Positions 7,519 to 17,130 are shown, counted from the first letter of the stretch. The stretch: DNA of 64,000 nt from Pseudoclavibacter triregionum (GCA_910822395.1 OU365335.1:1240001-1304000), one strand, 5' to 3'. Notes: a model not told the origin generated them from the letters alone. Translations and numbers: made by a program.

Positions 7519-10500
7519 ATGGCACTCCTCCTCTTCCGCCTCGGCCGCTGGTCGTTCCGCCATCCGTGGCGGGTGCTCGGCGGCTGGCTCCTCCTGCTCG
7601 CGGTCGCGCTCGGCGCGGGCGTCGGCCTCGGCGGGCAGATGCGCGAGTCGTTCTCGATCCCCGGCACCGAGTCGCAGGCCGCGCTCGACCGGCTCTCGGC
7701 CGTCTTCCCGCAGGTCGCGGGCGGCAGCGCGCAGATGGTCGTCGAGGCCCCGGTCGGCGGCGTCGTCGACGACGCGGCGGGGAAGGCCGCCATCGAGGCC
7801 GTCGCGACCGAGCTCGGCGAGCTCGACGGCGTCGCCCAGGCGCTCTCGCCCTTCAGCGAGTACGCGACCGACGCCATCTCCGCCGACCACGAGGCCGCCG
7901 TCGTCATGCTCCAGTTCGACGAGCAGAGCAGCGAGATCCCTGACGCCCTCCTCGAGCAGGTGCAGGAGACCGGCCGCGAGCTCGAGGCGTACGGCTACCG
8001 CGTCGAGTTCGGCGGGCAGCCCTTCCAGGAGATGGAGTACGGCCTCACCGTCACCGAGGTCATCGGCGTCGTGTTCGCCGGCGTCGTGCTCGTCGTCGCC
8101 TTCGGCTCGGTGCTCGCCGCCGGCATGCCCCTGCTCGCGGCGCTCCTCGCCGTGGGCGTCACGATGGGCGCGATGCTCGCCGTCGCGAAGCTCGTCATCA
8201 TCTCCTCCGCGACCCCCATGCTCGCCGTCATGATCGGCCTCGCGGTCGGCATCGACTACGCCCTCTTCATCATCTCGAGGCACCGCACGCAGCTCGCGCA
8301 CGGCATGCCCGCCGAGGAGTCGGCCGCGACCGCCGTCGGCACGGCCGGCAGCGCGGTGATCTTCGCCGGCGTCACGGTCATGATCGCCCTCCTCGGCCTC
8401 ATGATCGTCGGCATCCCGTTCCTCTCGGTCATGGGCATCGCGGCCGCGGGCGGCGTGCTCGCGGCGATGCTCGCGGCGACGACGCTCGTGCCGGCCCTGC
8501 TCGGGATGGCGCGGGAGCGGCTGCGCCCCAGGGAGGGCTCGCGCGCCTGGCGCCGCGAGACCGCGGGCGAGGACGCCCCGACGATGGGGCGCCGCTGGGT
8601 CAAGCTCGTCCTCCGCGCCCCGATCGTCGTCATCGTGCTCGTCGTGGGCATCCTCGGCACCATCGCCGTCCCGGCCGCGAGCCTCCAGCTCGCCCTGCCG
8701 AGCGCGGCCGGCCAGCCGAGCGGCACGACGGCCCGCGACGCCTACGACCTCCTCAGCGAGCACTGGGGCCCCGGCCAGAACGGCCCGCTCCTCGTCATGA
8801 TGGACATCACCCAGGCGTCGAACGACTCGCTCATGGACGACCTCGACGCCGTGCGCGACCTCGTGCGCACCGTCCCGGGCGTGCGGACGACGGGCGACGC
8901 GCTCCCGAACCCGACGGTCGACTCGGCGATCCTCCAGGTCATCCCGGAGACCGGGCCCGACGACCCGGCGACGCTCGACACGGTGCAGGCCATCCGCGCC
9001 CTCGCCGCGCAGGTGCACGAGGACTCCGGCATCACACTCTCGGTCACGGGCGCCACGGCCGTCGCCATCGACGTCTCGCACCGCCTCGACCAGGCGCTCA
9101 TCCCCTTCGCGCTCGTCGTCGTGGGCCTCTCCTTCGTGCTCCTCGCGATGGTGTTCAGGTCGATCCTCGTGCCGCTCAAGGCGGCGCTGAGCTTCCTCCT
9201 CTCGGTCTTCGCGGCCTTCGGCGTCGTCGTCGCGATCTTCCAGTGGGGCTGGCTCGCGGACGTCCTCGGCGTCGTGCCGGGGCCGATCATCAGCTTCATG
9301 CCGATCCTCCTCATGGCGATCGTGTTCGGCCTCTCGATGGACTACGAGGTCTTCCTCGTCTCCGGCATGCGCGAGGCGGCGGTGCACGGGCACGAGCCGA
9401 AGGAGGCCGTCGTGCGCGGCTTCACGGGCGGCGCGCGCGTCGTCACGGCGGCGGCGCTCATCATGTTCTTCGTCTTCGCGGCCTTCGTGCCGGAGGGCGC
9501 GGGCGTCATCAAGGCGATCGCGCTCGGCCTCGCGGCCGGCATCGCCTTCGACGCCTTCCTCGTGCGCATGACGCTCGTGCCCGCCGTCATGGCGCTCCTC
9601 GGCCGCAGCGCCTGGTGGCTGCCGAAGTGGCTCGACCGCCTCCTGCCGGATCTCGACATCGAGGGCGAGTCGCTCCGCGAGCACCGCGAGGCGGTCGAGT
9701 GGGCGGATCGCTCGGACGCCGCGCTCGAGCTCGACCGGCTCGCCGCGGGCGACGAGCGCCTCCCGATGGCGCCCGCCTCCGGCAGGGCAGCCCAGGGCGG
9801 GATCCTCCTGCTCGCCGCCCCCGATCTCGAGCGCCGCGTGCTCGCCGCGACGATCGCCGGGCGGCTGCCCGCCCGCTCGGGCGCCATGCGCCTCGGGAGC
9901 CTCGTGCTGCCCGGCGACGGCCCCGCGATCCTCCGCCGCGTCGCGCTCGCCGACCTCGGCACGCTCGACGACCGCTCGGCCGACCTCGCGCTCGGCGAGC
10001 TCATCCGGCTGCGCTCCGAGCTCGGCTCGGGCGCGAAGCGGGCGACGCCGGATGCCGTCGACGCTGCGGTCGCGGGCCTGCGGGGCCTCCTCGGGGAGCT
10101 CGGCCACCCGGCCCCCTCGCTGAGCGTCTCGACGCCGATCGTGCGCCTCGACCCGGTGGGCCGCGCCCTCGCGATCGCCCTCGCGGCGCTCGCGGAGGGG
10201 CCGGACGCGCTCGTCGTGGAGCTCGGGGCGGCCGTGCCGTCGACGGCCTCGGCCGCGTCGGCCTCGACGCCCGCCGCCGACGACCTCGCCGGCCCGATCG
10301 TCGAGGGCCTGGCGCGCCTCGCGCCGGCCGAGACGGTCCTCATCGTCGCCGGCCCCGAGGCGGCGCTTGCCGGCTTCGGCGCGCACGCGAAGGTCGCGGG
10401 CCGTCCGGTCGGGCGGATCGTCTTCGGCGATCCGGACCCGGACGTCCCGACGCAGGACGCAGCCGCCGCGCCCGTCGCCTCCGCCCACGCCATCCCCGCC

Positions 10501-10560
10501 CCGCTCTCATCCCCGCCCATCACCGCCCCCACCGCGCACGGAACGGACCCCCTCGCATGA
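7519..10560 (+). CDS. MMPL family transporter with a degenerate ABC-ATPase-like tail
   Basis: A 1013-aa protein. Residues ~1-710 are an MMPL/RND-type exporter: one N-terminal helix, an extracytoplasmic domain, a block of helices with GIDYALFIISRHR near residue 245, a second porter domain, and the matching GLSMDYEVFLVSGMREA near residue 610. These transporters move lipids or hydrophobic compounds. Residues ~750-970 look like an ABC ATPase that has lost its catalytic motifs: LLLAAPDLERRVLAATIAG where Walker A should be, LPARSGAMRLGSLVLPGDGP, and VGRALAIALAALAEGPDALV where the signature/Walker B helix should be. No P-loop lysine is present. ATGA overlap with the YhgE gene. Confidence 0.85.
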   Translation: MALLLFRLGRWSFRHPWRVLGGWLLLLAVALGAGVGLGGQMRESFSIPGTESQAALDRLSAVFPQVAGGSAQMVVEAPVGGVVDDAAGKAAIEAVATELGELDGVAQALSPFSEYATDAISADHEAAVVMLQFDEQSSEIPDALLEQVQETGRELEAYGYRVEFGGQPFQEMEYGLTVTEVIGVVFAGVVLVVAFGSVLAAGMPLLAALLAVGVTMGAMLAVAKLVIISSATPMLAVMIGLAVGIDYALFIISRHRTQLAHGMPAEESAATAVGTAGSAVIFAGVTVMIALLGLMIVGIPFLSVMGIAAAGGVLAAMLAATTLVPALLGMARERLRPREGSRAWRRETAGEDAPTMGRRWVKLVLRAPIVVIVLVVGILGTIAVPAASLQLALPSAAGQPSGTTARDAYDLLSEHWGPGQNGPLLVMMDITQASNDSLMDDLDAVRDLVRTVPGVRTTGDALPNPTVDSAILQVIPETGPDDPATLDTVQAIRALAAQVHEDSGITLSVTGATAVAIDVSHRLDQALIPFALVVVGLSFVLLAMVFRSILVPLKAALSFLLSVFAAFGVVVAIFQWGWLADVLGVVPGPIISFMPILLMAIVFGLSMDYEVFLVSGMREAAVHGHEPKEAVVRGFTGGARVVTAAALIMFFVFAAFVPEGAGVIKAIALGLAAGIAFDAFLVRMTLVPAVMALLGRSAWWLPKWLDRLLPDLDIEGESLREHREAVEWADRSDAALELDRLAAGDERLPMAPASGRAAQGGILLLAAPDLERRVLAATIAGRLPARSGAMRLGSLVLPGDGPAILRRVALADLGTLDDRSADLALGELIRLRSELGSGAKRATPDAVDAAVAGLRGLLGELGHPAPSLSVSTPIVRLDPVGRALAIALAALAEGPDALVVELGAAVPSTASAASASTPAADDLAGPIVEGLARLAPAETVLIVAGPEAALAGFGAHAKVAGRPVGRIVFGDPDPDVPTQDAAAAPVASAHAIPAPLSSPPITAPTAHGTDPLA

Positions 10561-13121
10561 GCACGCGCACCCTCGCCCCCGCCGCCGCCGACCGCGGCGC
10601 CATGCGCGGACGCACCCTCCGCAACCTCCTCATCGCGATCCTGCTCCCGCTCGCCCTCGCCGCCGCCTACTTCGCGGGCCACGCGGGCGCCGAGACGCGC
10701 ACCGCCGACATCCCCGCGATGATCGTGAACGAGGACCAGATGGTCGACCAGACGAACGTCGACGGCACGGTCACCCCCGTCGTCGCCGGCCGCCTCGTCG
10801 TCTCGCGCCTCACCGACCCGACCCAGCCCACGGGCTTCGACTGGACGCTCGCGAGCCGCGAGCAGGCCGAGCAGGCGCTCGAGGACGGCACGGCGAGCGT
10901 CGTCGTCATCATCCCGTCCGACTTCTCCGCCTCCGTCGTCTCCTTCGGCGGCGGCGACCCCCAGCGCGCCCACGTCGAGCTCAAGACCGACCAGTCGCAC
11001 GAGTGGCTCGCGCCCTTCGCGGGGCGCATCCTCGCCGACTCGATGGTCGCCCAATTCGGCACGCAGCTCACCGAGCAGATCGTCGGCGGCATCGTCGACG
11101 GCATGGACGAGACCGGCGCCGCGCTCGCGCAGGCCGCCGACGGCGCCCGCCAGCTCCAGGACGGGGCGAGCCAGCTCGCCGACGGCGGCACGCAGCTCGC
11201 GCTCGGCGCGAACCAGCTCGGCGACGGCGCGACGCAGCTCGCCGATGGACAGCGCCAGCTCGCGGACGGCGCCGACCAGGCCGCGGCCGGCGCGACCCAG
11301 TACGTCGACGGCGTGCAGCAGTACGTGAACGGGGCGAGCGCGCTCGCGAGCGGCGCCCACTCCTATGCTGACGGCGTGCAGCAGTACGTCGACGGCGTCG
11401 GCCAGTTCACGAGCGGCGTCGACCAGTACGCGAGCGGCGTGAACCAGCTCGTCGGCCCGATCGCGCAGATCGGCGACCAGTACGGGCCGCAGATCCAGCA
11501 GCTCCAGCAGATGCCGCAGCTCAACGTCACCGGCGCCCAGGCCGACCAGGCGATCACCGGCACCGTGAACGCGTACGAGCAGGCGAAGAGCCAGGCGAAC
11601 GCCTCGATCGGCGACCCGGACGGCACGATGGCGGCCTTCTGCGCGACGCTGCCGGCCGATCAGCAGGCGCAGTGCCTCGCGGCGATCCCGCAGGCCGGGC
11701 AGATCGACTGGTCGCAGGCCGACGCCGCGATGTCGCAGCTCGAGGCGAACCGCGCGGGGATCGTGAGCGCGATCGACGGGATGGGCGGCATGGGCGGCCT
11801 CGCCGGCCAGCTCGGGCAGCTCGTCTCCGGCGCCCAGCAGCTCCGCGACGCGGGCGCGCAGGTCACCTCCGGCTCGGCGCAGCTGCGCACGGGCGGCCAG
11901 GATCTCGCGGACGGCGGCGACCAGTACGCCGCGGGCGTCGACCAGTTCGCGGCCGGCGGCGCCCCGCTCGTGCAGGGCGGGCGCGACCTCGCGAACGGCC
12001 TCACCCAGCTCGGCGACGGCCAGCGCCTCGCGGCCGACGGCGCCGACCAGCTCGCCTCCGGCGCGACCCAGCTCTCGGATGGCGCGACCCAGCTCTCGGA
12101 CGGCGCCCGCCAGCTCGCCGACGGCGCGGGCCAGCTCGCCGACGGCCTGCAGCAGGGCGCCGACCGCGCCTCGAACGCGATCAAGGATCCGGACGCCTTC
12201 GCTGATCTCGTCGCGCACCCCGTCGAGGCGCGCGTGACCTCGGCCCATGACCCGGGCGTGGGCGGCGTGCTCGCGGCGGTCGGCATCCCGGCCGTCATCT
12301 GGCTCGCGGCGCTCGCGACGACGCTCCGCCGCCGCATCCTCGCGCCCGACGAGCTCGCGACGACCGCCTCGACGAGCGCCCTCGTGCGCCGCGCCGCGGA
12401 CCGCCTCGCGCTGCCGGTCGGGGTCGTCGCGGGCGTGCTCGTGCTCCTCGCGCACCTCCTCCTCGGCGTGCCGTGGATCGCGATCGGCGGGACGATCCTC
12501 GCCGTCGCGGCGCTCGCGGTCGCGGTCATCGCGCTCCACGTGCTCGCGATCGCGCTCTGGGGCCGCCGCACCGGCGCCCTCGCCTCGATCGTGGCCTTCG
12601 TCGTGCAGCTGCTCGCCGTGCGCGGCTTCGTGCCGCTCGAGATCAAGGCCGAGTGGGTGCAGGCGCTCGCGCCGATCTCGCCGCTCGCGCAGGCGACGAG
12701 CGCGCTCCAGGCGCTCGCGGCGCAGGGCCCGCTCGGCTCGTGGGCCGGCCCGATCGCGATGCTCCTCGTGCTCGCCGCGGTCTCGATCGGCGCGGCCTGG
12801 CTCGCGGTCTCGCGGAAGCGCCGGGCGAACGTGAAGGGGCTCGCGGCGGCCGACGAGCTGCGGCGACGCCGTTCGCCCGCGGCCGACGGCGGGGGAGCGG
12901 ATGGCGCTCTCGGCTCCGCCCCCGGATCGCCGGATGCCCATGCCCCGGCTCCCGCGGGCGAGCTGGCGCTCGCGGGCGTCGGCGGCGCCGCCGGCTCGGG
13001 TTCGACGCTCAGCCCGTTCGAGGAGCGCGCCTTCGGGCCGCGTCCCGATCCGCGTCCGGACACCGACGCCGAGCGCCTCTTCGGCGAGCTCTTCCCGGAG
13101 GACGGCGAGCCGCGCCGCTAG
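10557..13121 (+). CDS. YhgE/Pip domain membrane protein
   Basis: An 854-aa ABC-2-like membrane protein. One N-terminal helix (TLRNLLIAILLPLALAAAYF) leads to an extracytoplasmic domain, then two long stretches (about residues 195-290 and 440-540) of an approximately seven-residue repeat QLADGATQLADGAxQL, typical of YhgE/Pip coiled coils, and finally about six helices from residue ~565. The C-terminal ~85 residues are polar and disordered. ATG 10557 overlaps the MMPL stop (ATGA), so it is coupled to that exporter. The family is associated with phage-infection proteins, ESX-type secretion accessory factors and lipid export; here an envelope-export role with MMPL is inferred. Confidence 0.85.
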   Translation: MSTRTLAPAAADRGAMRGRTLRNLLIAILLPLALAAAYFAGHAGAETRTADIPAMIVNEDQMVDQTNVDGTVTPVVAGRLVVSRLTDPTQPTGFDWTLASREQAEQALEDGTASVVVIIPSDFSASVVSFGGGDPQRAHVELKTDQSHEWLAPFAGRILADSMVAQFGTQLTEQIVGGIVDGMDETGAALAQAADGARQLQDGASQLADGGTQLALGANQLGDGATQLADGQRQLADGADQAAAGATQYVDGVQQYVNGASALASGAHSYADGVQQYVDGVGQFTSGVDQYASGVNQLVGPIAQIGDQYGPQIQQLQQMPQLNVTGAQADQAITGTVNAYEQAKSQANASIGDPDGTMAAFCATLPADQQAQCLAAIPQAGQIDWSQADAAMSQLEANRAGIVSAIDGMGGMGGLAGQLGQLVSGAQQLRDAGAQVTSGSAQLRTGGQDLADGGDQYAAGVDQFAAGGAPLVQGGRDLANGLTQLGDGQRLAADGADQLASGATQLSDGATQLSDGARQLADGAGQLADGLQQGADRASNAIKDPDAFADLVAHPVEARVTSAHDPGVGGVLAAVGIPAVIWLAALATTLRRRILAPDELATTASTSALVRRAADRLALPVGVVAGVLVLLAHLLLGVPWIAIGGTILAVAALAVAVIALHVLAIALWGRRTGALASIVAFVVQLLAVRGFVPLEIKAEWVQALAPISPLAQATSALQALAAQGPLGSWAGPIAMLLVLAAVSIGAAWLAVSRKRRANVKGLAAADELRRRRSPAADGGGADGALGSAPGSPDAHAPAPAGELALAGVGGAAGSGSTLSPFEERAFGPRPDPRPDTDAERLFGELFPEDGEPRR

Positions 13122-13186
13122 CGCGACGGACCCGGGCAGACAGCCGCTCGCCGCCGAGCGCGGATCCCGCTCGGCGGCGGACGAGG

Positions 13187-13732
13187 TCAGCGCGAGCCGA
13201 GCAGCGCCGCCTCGAGGCGCTCGACGTCGGCGAGGCTGAGGCCGACCTCCTCGCGGGGCGCGATGAGCGTCGCACCGAAGGAGTCGACGCCGGGCGCGGA
13301 GGCGTCCGAGGGCCCGACATCCGGGCCGCCGAGCTCGTCGTCGGCCCAGGCGACCGGCCCGTCGAGGGGATGCTTCTCGAGGTCCGCGAGGAGCGCGGGG
13401 AGCTTCGCATCCCCGAGCACCCTGCCGCCGAGCCTCGGGTCATCGAAGTCGAGGGCACGCCAATCGCCCGGCAGGCCGATGGCCCGCGCGAGGTGCTTCA
13501 CGTCCGCGCGCCAGGTCGTGAGCCAGACGACCTCGACACCGGCCCCCGCGAGGGCGCGGAGGCGTCGGATGAGCTCGGGTGCGTACGTGATCGGGATCAG
13601 CTCGCCGAAGACGCTGAGATTGATCATCCGGAACGCGGGCCAGCCCGAGGCGCCGGGGAGCTCGTCGATCTCGAGCTCCTCCGGCCACGCGTTCACGACG
13701 CCGTCGACGTCGAGGTAGAGGCGCGCGGCCAT
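13187..13732 (-). CDS. HAD-like hydrolase domain protein
   Basis: A 181-aa protein starting MAARLYLDVDGVVNAWP. LYLDVDGVVNA is a HAD motif I (DxDGV), VVWLTTW is motif II (Thr/Ser) and VAWADDELGG is motif IV, so it belongs to the small HAD-like proteins found next to many actinobacterial housekeeping genes. Substrate unknown. Start ATG 13732 follows AGGAG (within the upstream gene's stop region), 8 nt after the end of the sugar isomerase gene, with which it forms a two-gene operon. Confidence 0.75.
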   Translation of the reverse strand: MAARLYLDVDGVVNAWPEELEIDELPGASGWPAFRMINLSVFGELIPITYAPELIRRLRALAGAGVEVVWLTTWRADVKHLARAIGLPGDWRALDFDDPRLGGRVLGDAKLPALLADLEKHPLDGPVAWADDELGGPDVGPSDASAPGVDSFGATLIAPREEVGLSLADVERLEAALLGSR

Positions 13733-13740
13733 CGGGACTC

Positions 13741-14568
13741 CTACCCTCCGGCCGCGGGCGCGGCGCCGTCGCGGGGCGGGAGGCCGAGGTGCGTGCGGGC
13801 GAAGTCGATCGTCTCCCGGAGCATCTCGAGCCGCTGCGCCTCGCTCTTCGCGCGGTGGGTCTTCACCTCGGCGACGACGGAGCCCTGCCACCCGACGCAG
13901 CGGAGCCAGTCGAGGGTCTCCGCGACGGGCTGGCCGCCGCGGCCGGGAAGGAGGTGCTCGTCGAACATCTTCCCCTCCTCGGTCGGCCCCTGGCCGTCGC
14001 AGAGGTGGATGTGACGGAGCCGGTCGCCCATGCGCTGCGCGAGGTCGAGCGCGCTCACCCGGGCCAGGGCCGCGTGCGAGAAGTCGAGGCACATCGCGTC
14101 GCAGTCCATCTCGGTCGGGTCCGGGCTCGGCAGGTACGCGGCGATGGGCCGGCCCTGTACCGTCCACGGGAACATGTTCTCGACAGCGATCTCGACGCCC
14201 GTCGCCTGCGAGGTCGCGCCCACGATGTCGAGGAAGCGCTCGGCGTAGCCCTTCTGCCAGCGGAACGGCGGGTGGACGACGACCGTCGAGGCGCCGACCT
14301 CGGCGGCGAGCGCGGCGGTGCGCTCGAGCTTCACCTGCTGGTCGCGGCCCCACACGAACTGCGTGAAGAAGAGCACGGGCGCGTGGATCGAGAGGATCGG
14401 CAGCTCGTAGTCGTCGATGAGCTTCCGCAGCATCGAGCCGGTGCGGCTCGCGGCATCCGTGGAGACCATCGTCTCCATGCCGTCGAACCCGGCCTCCTTC
14501 GCGATGCGGAAGCTCGATTCGACCGACTTCGGGAACGTGCAGGACGTCGACATGCCGATGGGGATCAC
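13741..14568 (-). CDS. Sugar phosphate isomerase/epimerase (TIM barrel)
   Basis: A 275-aa AP-endonuclease-2/xylose-isomerase-like TIM barrel: strand 1 IPIGMSTSC, FDGMETMVS (Glu ligand), LSIHAP, TVVVHPPF, VEIAVENMFPW, MCLDFSHAAL, HIHLCDGQG and VAEVKTH carry the metal and substrate residues. GTG 14568 is chosen because the first barrel strand needs PIGM, and TACCGT lies exactly 7 nt upstream, the leaderless promoter geometry also seen before the DUF418 gene. The ATG at 14553 would cut strand 1. Operonic with the HAD-like gene. Substrate unknown; possibly inositol or xylose-type sugars. Confidence 0.8.
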   Translation of the reverse strand: MIPIGMSTSCTFPKSVESSFRIAKEAGFDGMETMVSTDAASRTGSMLRKLIDDYELPILSIHAPVLFFTQFVWGRDQQVKLERTAALAAEVGASTVVVHPPFRWQKGYAERFLDIVGATSQATGVEIAVENMFPWTVQGRPIAAYLPSPDPTEMDCDAMCLDFSHAALARVSALDLAQRMGDRLRHIHLCDGQGPTEEGKMFDEHLLPGRGGQPVAETLDWLRCVGWQGSVVAEVKTHRAKSEAQRLEMLRETIDFARTHLGLPPRDGAAPAAGG

Positions 14569-14575
14569 GTCGTCG

Positions 14576-14581
14576 ACGGTA
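14576..14581 (-). promoter_or_regulatory. -10 element TACCGT, leaderless start
   Basis: TACCGT followed by CGACGAC and then GTG. The same 13 bases precede the DUF418 gene at 16961-16973. Confidence 0.45.
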
Positions 14582-14654
14582 CTCCGGGCGGCCTGCCGTC
14601 GCCCGAGAGCGAGGTGATCCGGCGCTGATCGGGCCTTCGCCCCGGCGACGGTCC

Positions 14655-15626
14655 CTAGAGCCAGTCCTGCTTGCGGAACGCCATCCAGAGGCCGAGCGAG
14701 GCGACGACGATGAGCGCGTTCGAGATCCACCAGCCCTCGACGGTGCCGAAGAAGGGGAACTCGATGTTCTGGCCGAAGTAGCCCGTGATCGCCGTCGGGA
14801 CGGCGATGATCGCGGCCCAGGACGTGACCTTCTTCATGATGAGGTTCATGCGGTTGCCCTGGAGGGCGACGTTCGTCTCGAGCACGTTCGCGATCTGGTC
14901 GCGGAGCGACTCGGTCCAGTCGGCGGCGTGGAGCGTGTGGTCGTAGACGTCCGCGAAGTACGGCTGGAGCGCCGGCGCGACGAGCTGGGTGTCGCGGCGC
15001 ACGAGGGTCGTGACGACCTCGCGCAGCGGCACCGTCGCGTGCCGCATGCGCGCGATCGAGCGGCGGAAGCGGAAGGCGCGGCGCTGGAGGTCCATCATGT
15101 CGGCCGAGTCGTCGAAGAGGTCGCGCGAGAGCGCCTCGGTCGTGTCGTCGAGCTGGTCGAGGGTCTCGATGTGGTCGTCGACGAGCACGTCGAGCAGGCC
15201 CCAGAGCACGAAGCCGATGCCGTGCTGGGCGAGATCGGTGTTGTCCTCGAGCCGCTTCTCGACGCGCGCGATGGGGAACTCGTCGTCGCGGACGGTGATG
15301 ACGAGCCGCGGCATGATGAACGCCGTGAGGCGCGTGAGCTCGACCTCGCCGTCGGAGTCGACGTTCGACTCGGTCACGGTGAGGAGCATGTGCGAGGCGT
15401 AGCGCATGAGCTTCGGGCGCTCGTGCTCGGAGAAGGCGTCCTCGACCGCGAGCTCGTGGAGGTCGAGCTTCGTCGCGAGCTTCGTCACGACCTCCGCATG
15501 CTCGTGGGTGAGATCGATCCAGCCCCAGACCTCGCCGCCCGGCTCGCGCAGGAGCGTCGCGAGCTCCGTCGTGCTGAGGTCGGTGATCTGCAGGCGTCCG
15601 TCGCGGAAGATCCGTCGGGTCTGCAT
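14655..15626 (-). CDS. corA: CorA family magnesium/cobalt transporter
   Basis: A 323-aa CorA/ZntB-type channel subunit. A long cytosolic N-terminal domain (MQTRRIFRDGRLQITDLS, IDLTHEHAEVVTKLATK) and a stalk helix end in two membrane helices at the C-terminus (WAAIIAVPTAITGYFGQN and GWWISNALIVVASLGLWMAF). The selectivity motif is YFGQN in place of YGMN, a substitution common in actinobacterial CorA paralogues, so the exact divalent ion is uncertain. ATG 15626 is the conserved N-terminus and lies 7 nt downstream of TACGCT (15634-15639). Its promoter overlaps the last codon of the DUF418 gene. Confidence 0.85.
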   Translation of the reverse strand: MQTRRIFRDGRLQITDLSTTELATLLREPGGEVWGWIDLTHEHAEVVTKLATKLDLHELAVEDAFSEHERPKLMRYASHMLLTVTESNVDSDGEVELTRLTAFIMPRLVITVRDDEFPIARVEKRLEDNTDLAQHGIGFVLWGLLDVLVDDHIETLDQLDDTTEALSRDLFDDSADMMDLQRRAFRFRRSIARMRHATVPLREVVTTLVRRDTQLVAPALQPYFADVYDHTLHAADWTESLRDQIANVLETNVALQGNRMNLIMKKVTSWAAIIAVPTAITGYFGQNIEFPFFGTVEGWWISNALIVVASLGLWMAFRKQDWL

Positions 15627-15631
15627 GCCGC

Positions 15632-16960
15632 CTAGCGTACGGCGGGCGGCGGCGCGATCTGCCCGGACCCGGTCGGCTGACCGGTCGCCGGCGCGGGCGG
15701 GGAGCCGGATGCCGGGAAGCTCAGCCCCACGAGCTGCCGATGCAGCCACTCCGCCGGACCCGGCTTCCCGGCCCGCTCGAGGAGGACGGCGGCGATCACC
15801 GTGACGACCCACACCGCGATCGCGATGCCCGAGGCGGCGGCCGTGCCGAGCGTCGCGCCGAGGCCGAGCGTCCAGGCCGGCATGACGAGCGCGAAGAGCG
15901 CCGACTGGGCGAGGTAGCCCGACATCGAGCGCTTCCCGAGCGCGGCGAGGGCGGAGGCCATGGGGCCGGCGGATGCCGAGGGGTCGGCCATCCGGCGCCG
16001 CTGGGCGCGCGACACGGCGAGCGCGACGAGGCACGGGATGCCGACGCCCGCGGCGATGCCGGTGACGTTGCTGAGCATGGCCGCGAGCATCCAGAGCGGG
16101 CTCGCCTCGGCGCCCGTGAGGAGGCCCCACGCGAGCGGGAGGCCGCCGAGCACGGCGAGAGACACGCCGACGATCGCGAGCGTGCGGGCGAGGCCCGGGC
16201 GCTCCCACGGCCGCTCGAGCACGCGCGTCCGCGCGAGGATGAGGCCGAGCACCATCGGCGGCAGGAGGCAGATGGCGTCCCAGGGCAGCCAGAGGACGGC
16301 CGGGCCGAAGTCCTCGCCGGCGCGGGCCGCGAGCGAGTCGAGGTACGTCGCGGCGGAGATCGAGGGGAAGGCGAAGGTCATGCCGTCCATGCCCTCCATC
16401 GCCTCCGAGGCCATCGCACCCGCATCGCCGAGCGAGACGAAGCAGAAGAAGGGCATCGTCGCCCCGAAGACGATCCACAGCGCCCAGGTCGGCGCGGCCT
16501 GGAGCCAGATGAGGAGCATGAAGGCGGCGACCGCGTAGAGCGACATGATGTCGCCGAAGAAGAGCAGGAAGCCGTGCGCGAGGCCGAAGAGGAAGAGCCA
16601 CGCGTACCGGGTCGCGAGGAAGCCGAACACCCGCCCGCGCGTGCGCCCGCGGCCGAGCTCGCGCGTCGCGAGCTGGTGGATGCCGTACGCGAAGAGGAAC
16701 GCGAACATCGGGTAGCCGCGGTTGTCGACGAGGAGCGCGCAGACGGCGTCGACGATGCGGTCGACGGGGCCGCCGTCGAGCGGGCGCATGAGCAGGCCCG
16801 TCTGGCGGTCGTAGAGCCATGCGACGACGTTCGCGAGCGCGATGCCGAGGAGCATGAGGCCGCGGGCGACGTCCGGAGCCAGGGCGCGGCCGGCAGGGGT
16901 AGGCGCCGTCATCGCGGCGTACGGCGGGCGGGCGGGCGTGGCGGCGTGCGGCGTCGTCAT
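15632..16960 (-). CDS. DUF418 family membrane protein
   Basis: A 442-aa integral membrane protein of the DUF418/YeiB type. Early signature: LAPDVARGLMLLGIALANVVAW, then RGYPMFAFLFAYGIHQL and RYAWLFLFGLAHGFLLFFGD. The C-terminal DUF418 part contains LAALGKRSMSGYLAQSALF and ends with the usual GPAEWLHRQL-type motif (KPGPAEWLHRQLV). About 10-11 helices are predicted. Biochemical function is unknown; relatives are suggested to be acyltransferase-like or lipid-related membrane proteins. ATG 16960 is 7 nt from TACCGT, suggesting a leaderless message. Confidence 0.82.
   Translation of the reverse strand: MTTPHAATPARPPYAAMTAPTPAGRALAPDVARGLMLLGIALANVVAWLYDRQTGLLMRPLDGGPVDRIVDAVCALLVDNRGYPMFAFLFAYGIHQLATRELGRGRTRGRVFGFLATRYAWLFLFGLAHGFLLFFGDIMSLYAVAAFMLLIWLQAAPTWALWIVFGATMPFFCFVSLGDAGAMASEAMEGMDGMTFAFPSISAATYLDSLAARAGEDFGPAVLWLPWDAICLLPPMVLGLILARTRVLERPWERPGLARTLAIVGVSLAVLGGLPLAWGLLTGAEASPLWMLAAMLSNVTGIAAGVGIPCLVALAVSRAQRRRMADPSASAGPMASALAALGKRSMSGYLAQSALFALVMPAWTLGLGATLGTAAASGIAIAVWVVTVIAAVLLERAGKPGPAEWLHRQLVGLSFPASGSPPAPATGQPTGSGQIAPPPAVR
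15634..15639 (-). promoter_or_regulatory. -10 element TACGCT of corA
   Basis: TACGCT, 7 nt before the corA ATG, fits the window's leaderless pattern and shares one base with the stop codon (15632-15634) of the upstream DUF418 gene. Confidence 0.4.
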
Positions 16961-16967
16961 GTCGTCG

Positions 16968-16973
16968 ACGGTA
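16968..16973 (-). promoter_or_regulatory. -10 element TACCGT of the DUF418 gene
   Basis: TACCGT-CGACGAC-ATG, identical in layout to the sugar isomerase promoter. Confidence 0.45.
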
Positions 16974-17130
16974 CGGGCGGCGGGGGAGCGGCGGATCTGC
17001 CGATCGGGGATCCTCCTCTGCCGAGCGACCGATTCCGGCGCGCCGAGCCGCGGTGCCCCGCTGTGCGCGTGCCCGCCGGGGTCCGGCCCAGGCTGGTCGG
17101 CAGCCCCACAGGCCGTCCGGCTCGGCTCAC

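Noticed and set aside
11143-12160. Tandem DNA repeat or CRISPR-like array in the YhgE gene
   Set aside because: The periodicity reflects the protein's QLxDGA coiled-coil repeat; DNA units vary and there are no spacer-like unique segments.
6856-12941. Two ~1200-codon minus-strand frames opposite the MMPL and YhgE genes
   Set aside because: Composition is shadow-like, there is no ribosome site, and they mirror the codon periodicity of the real genes.
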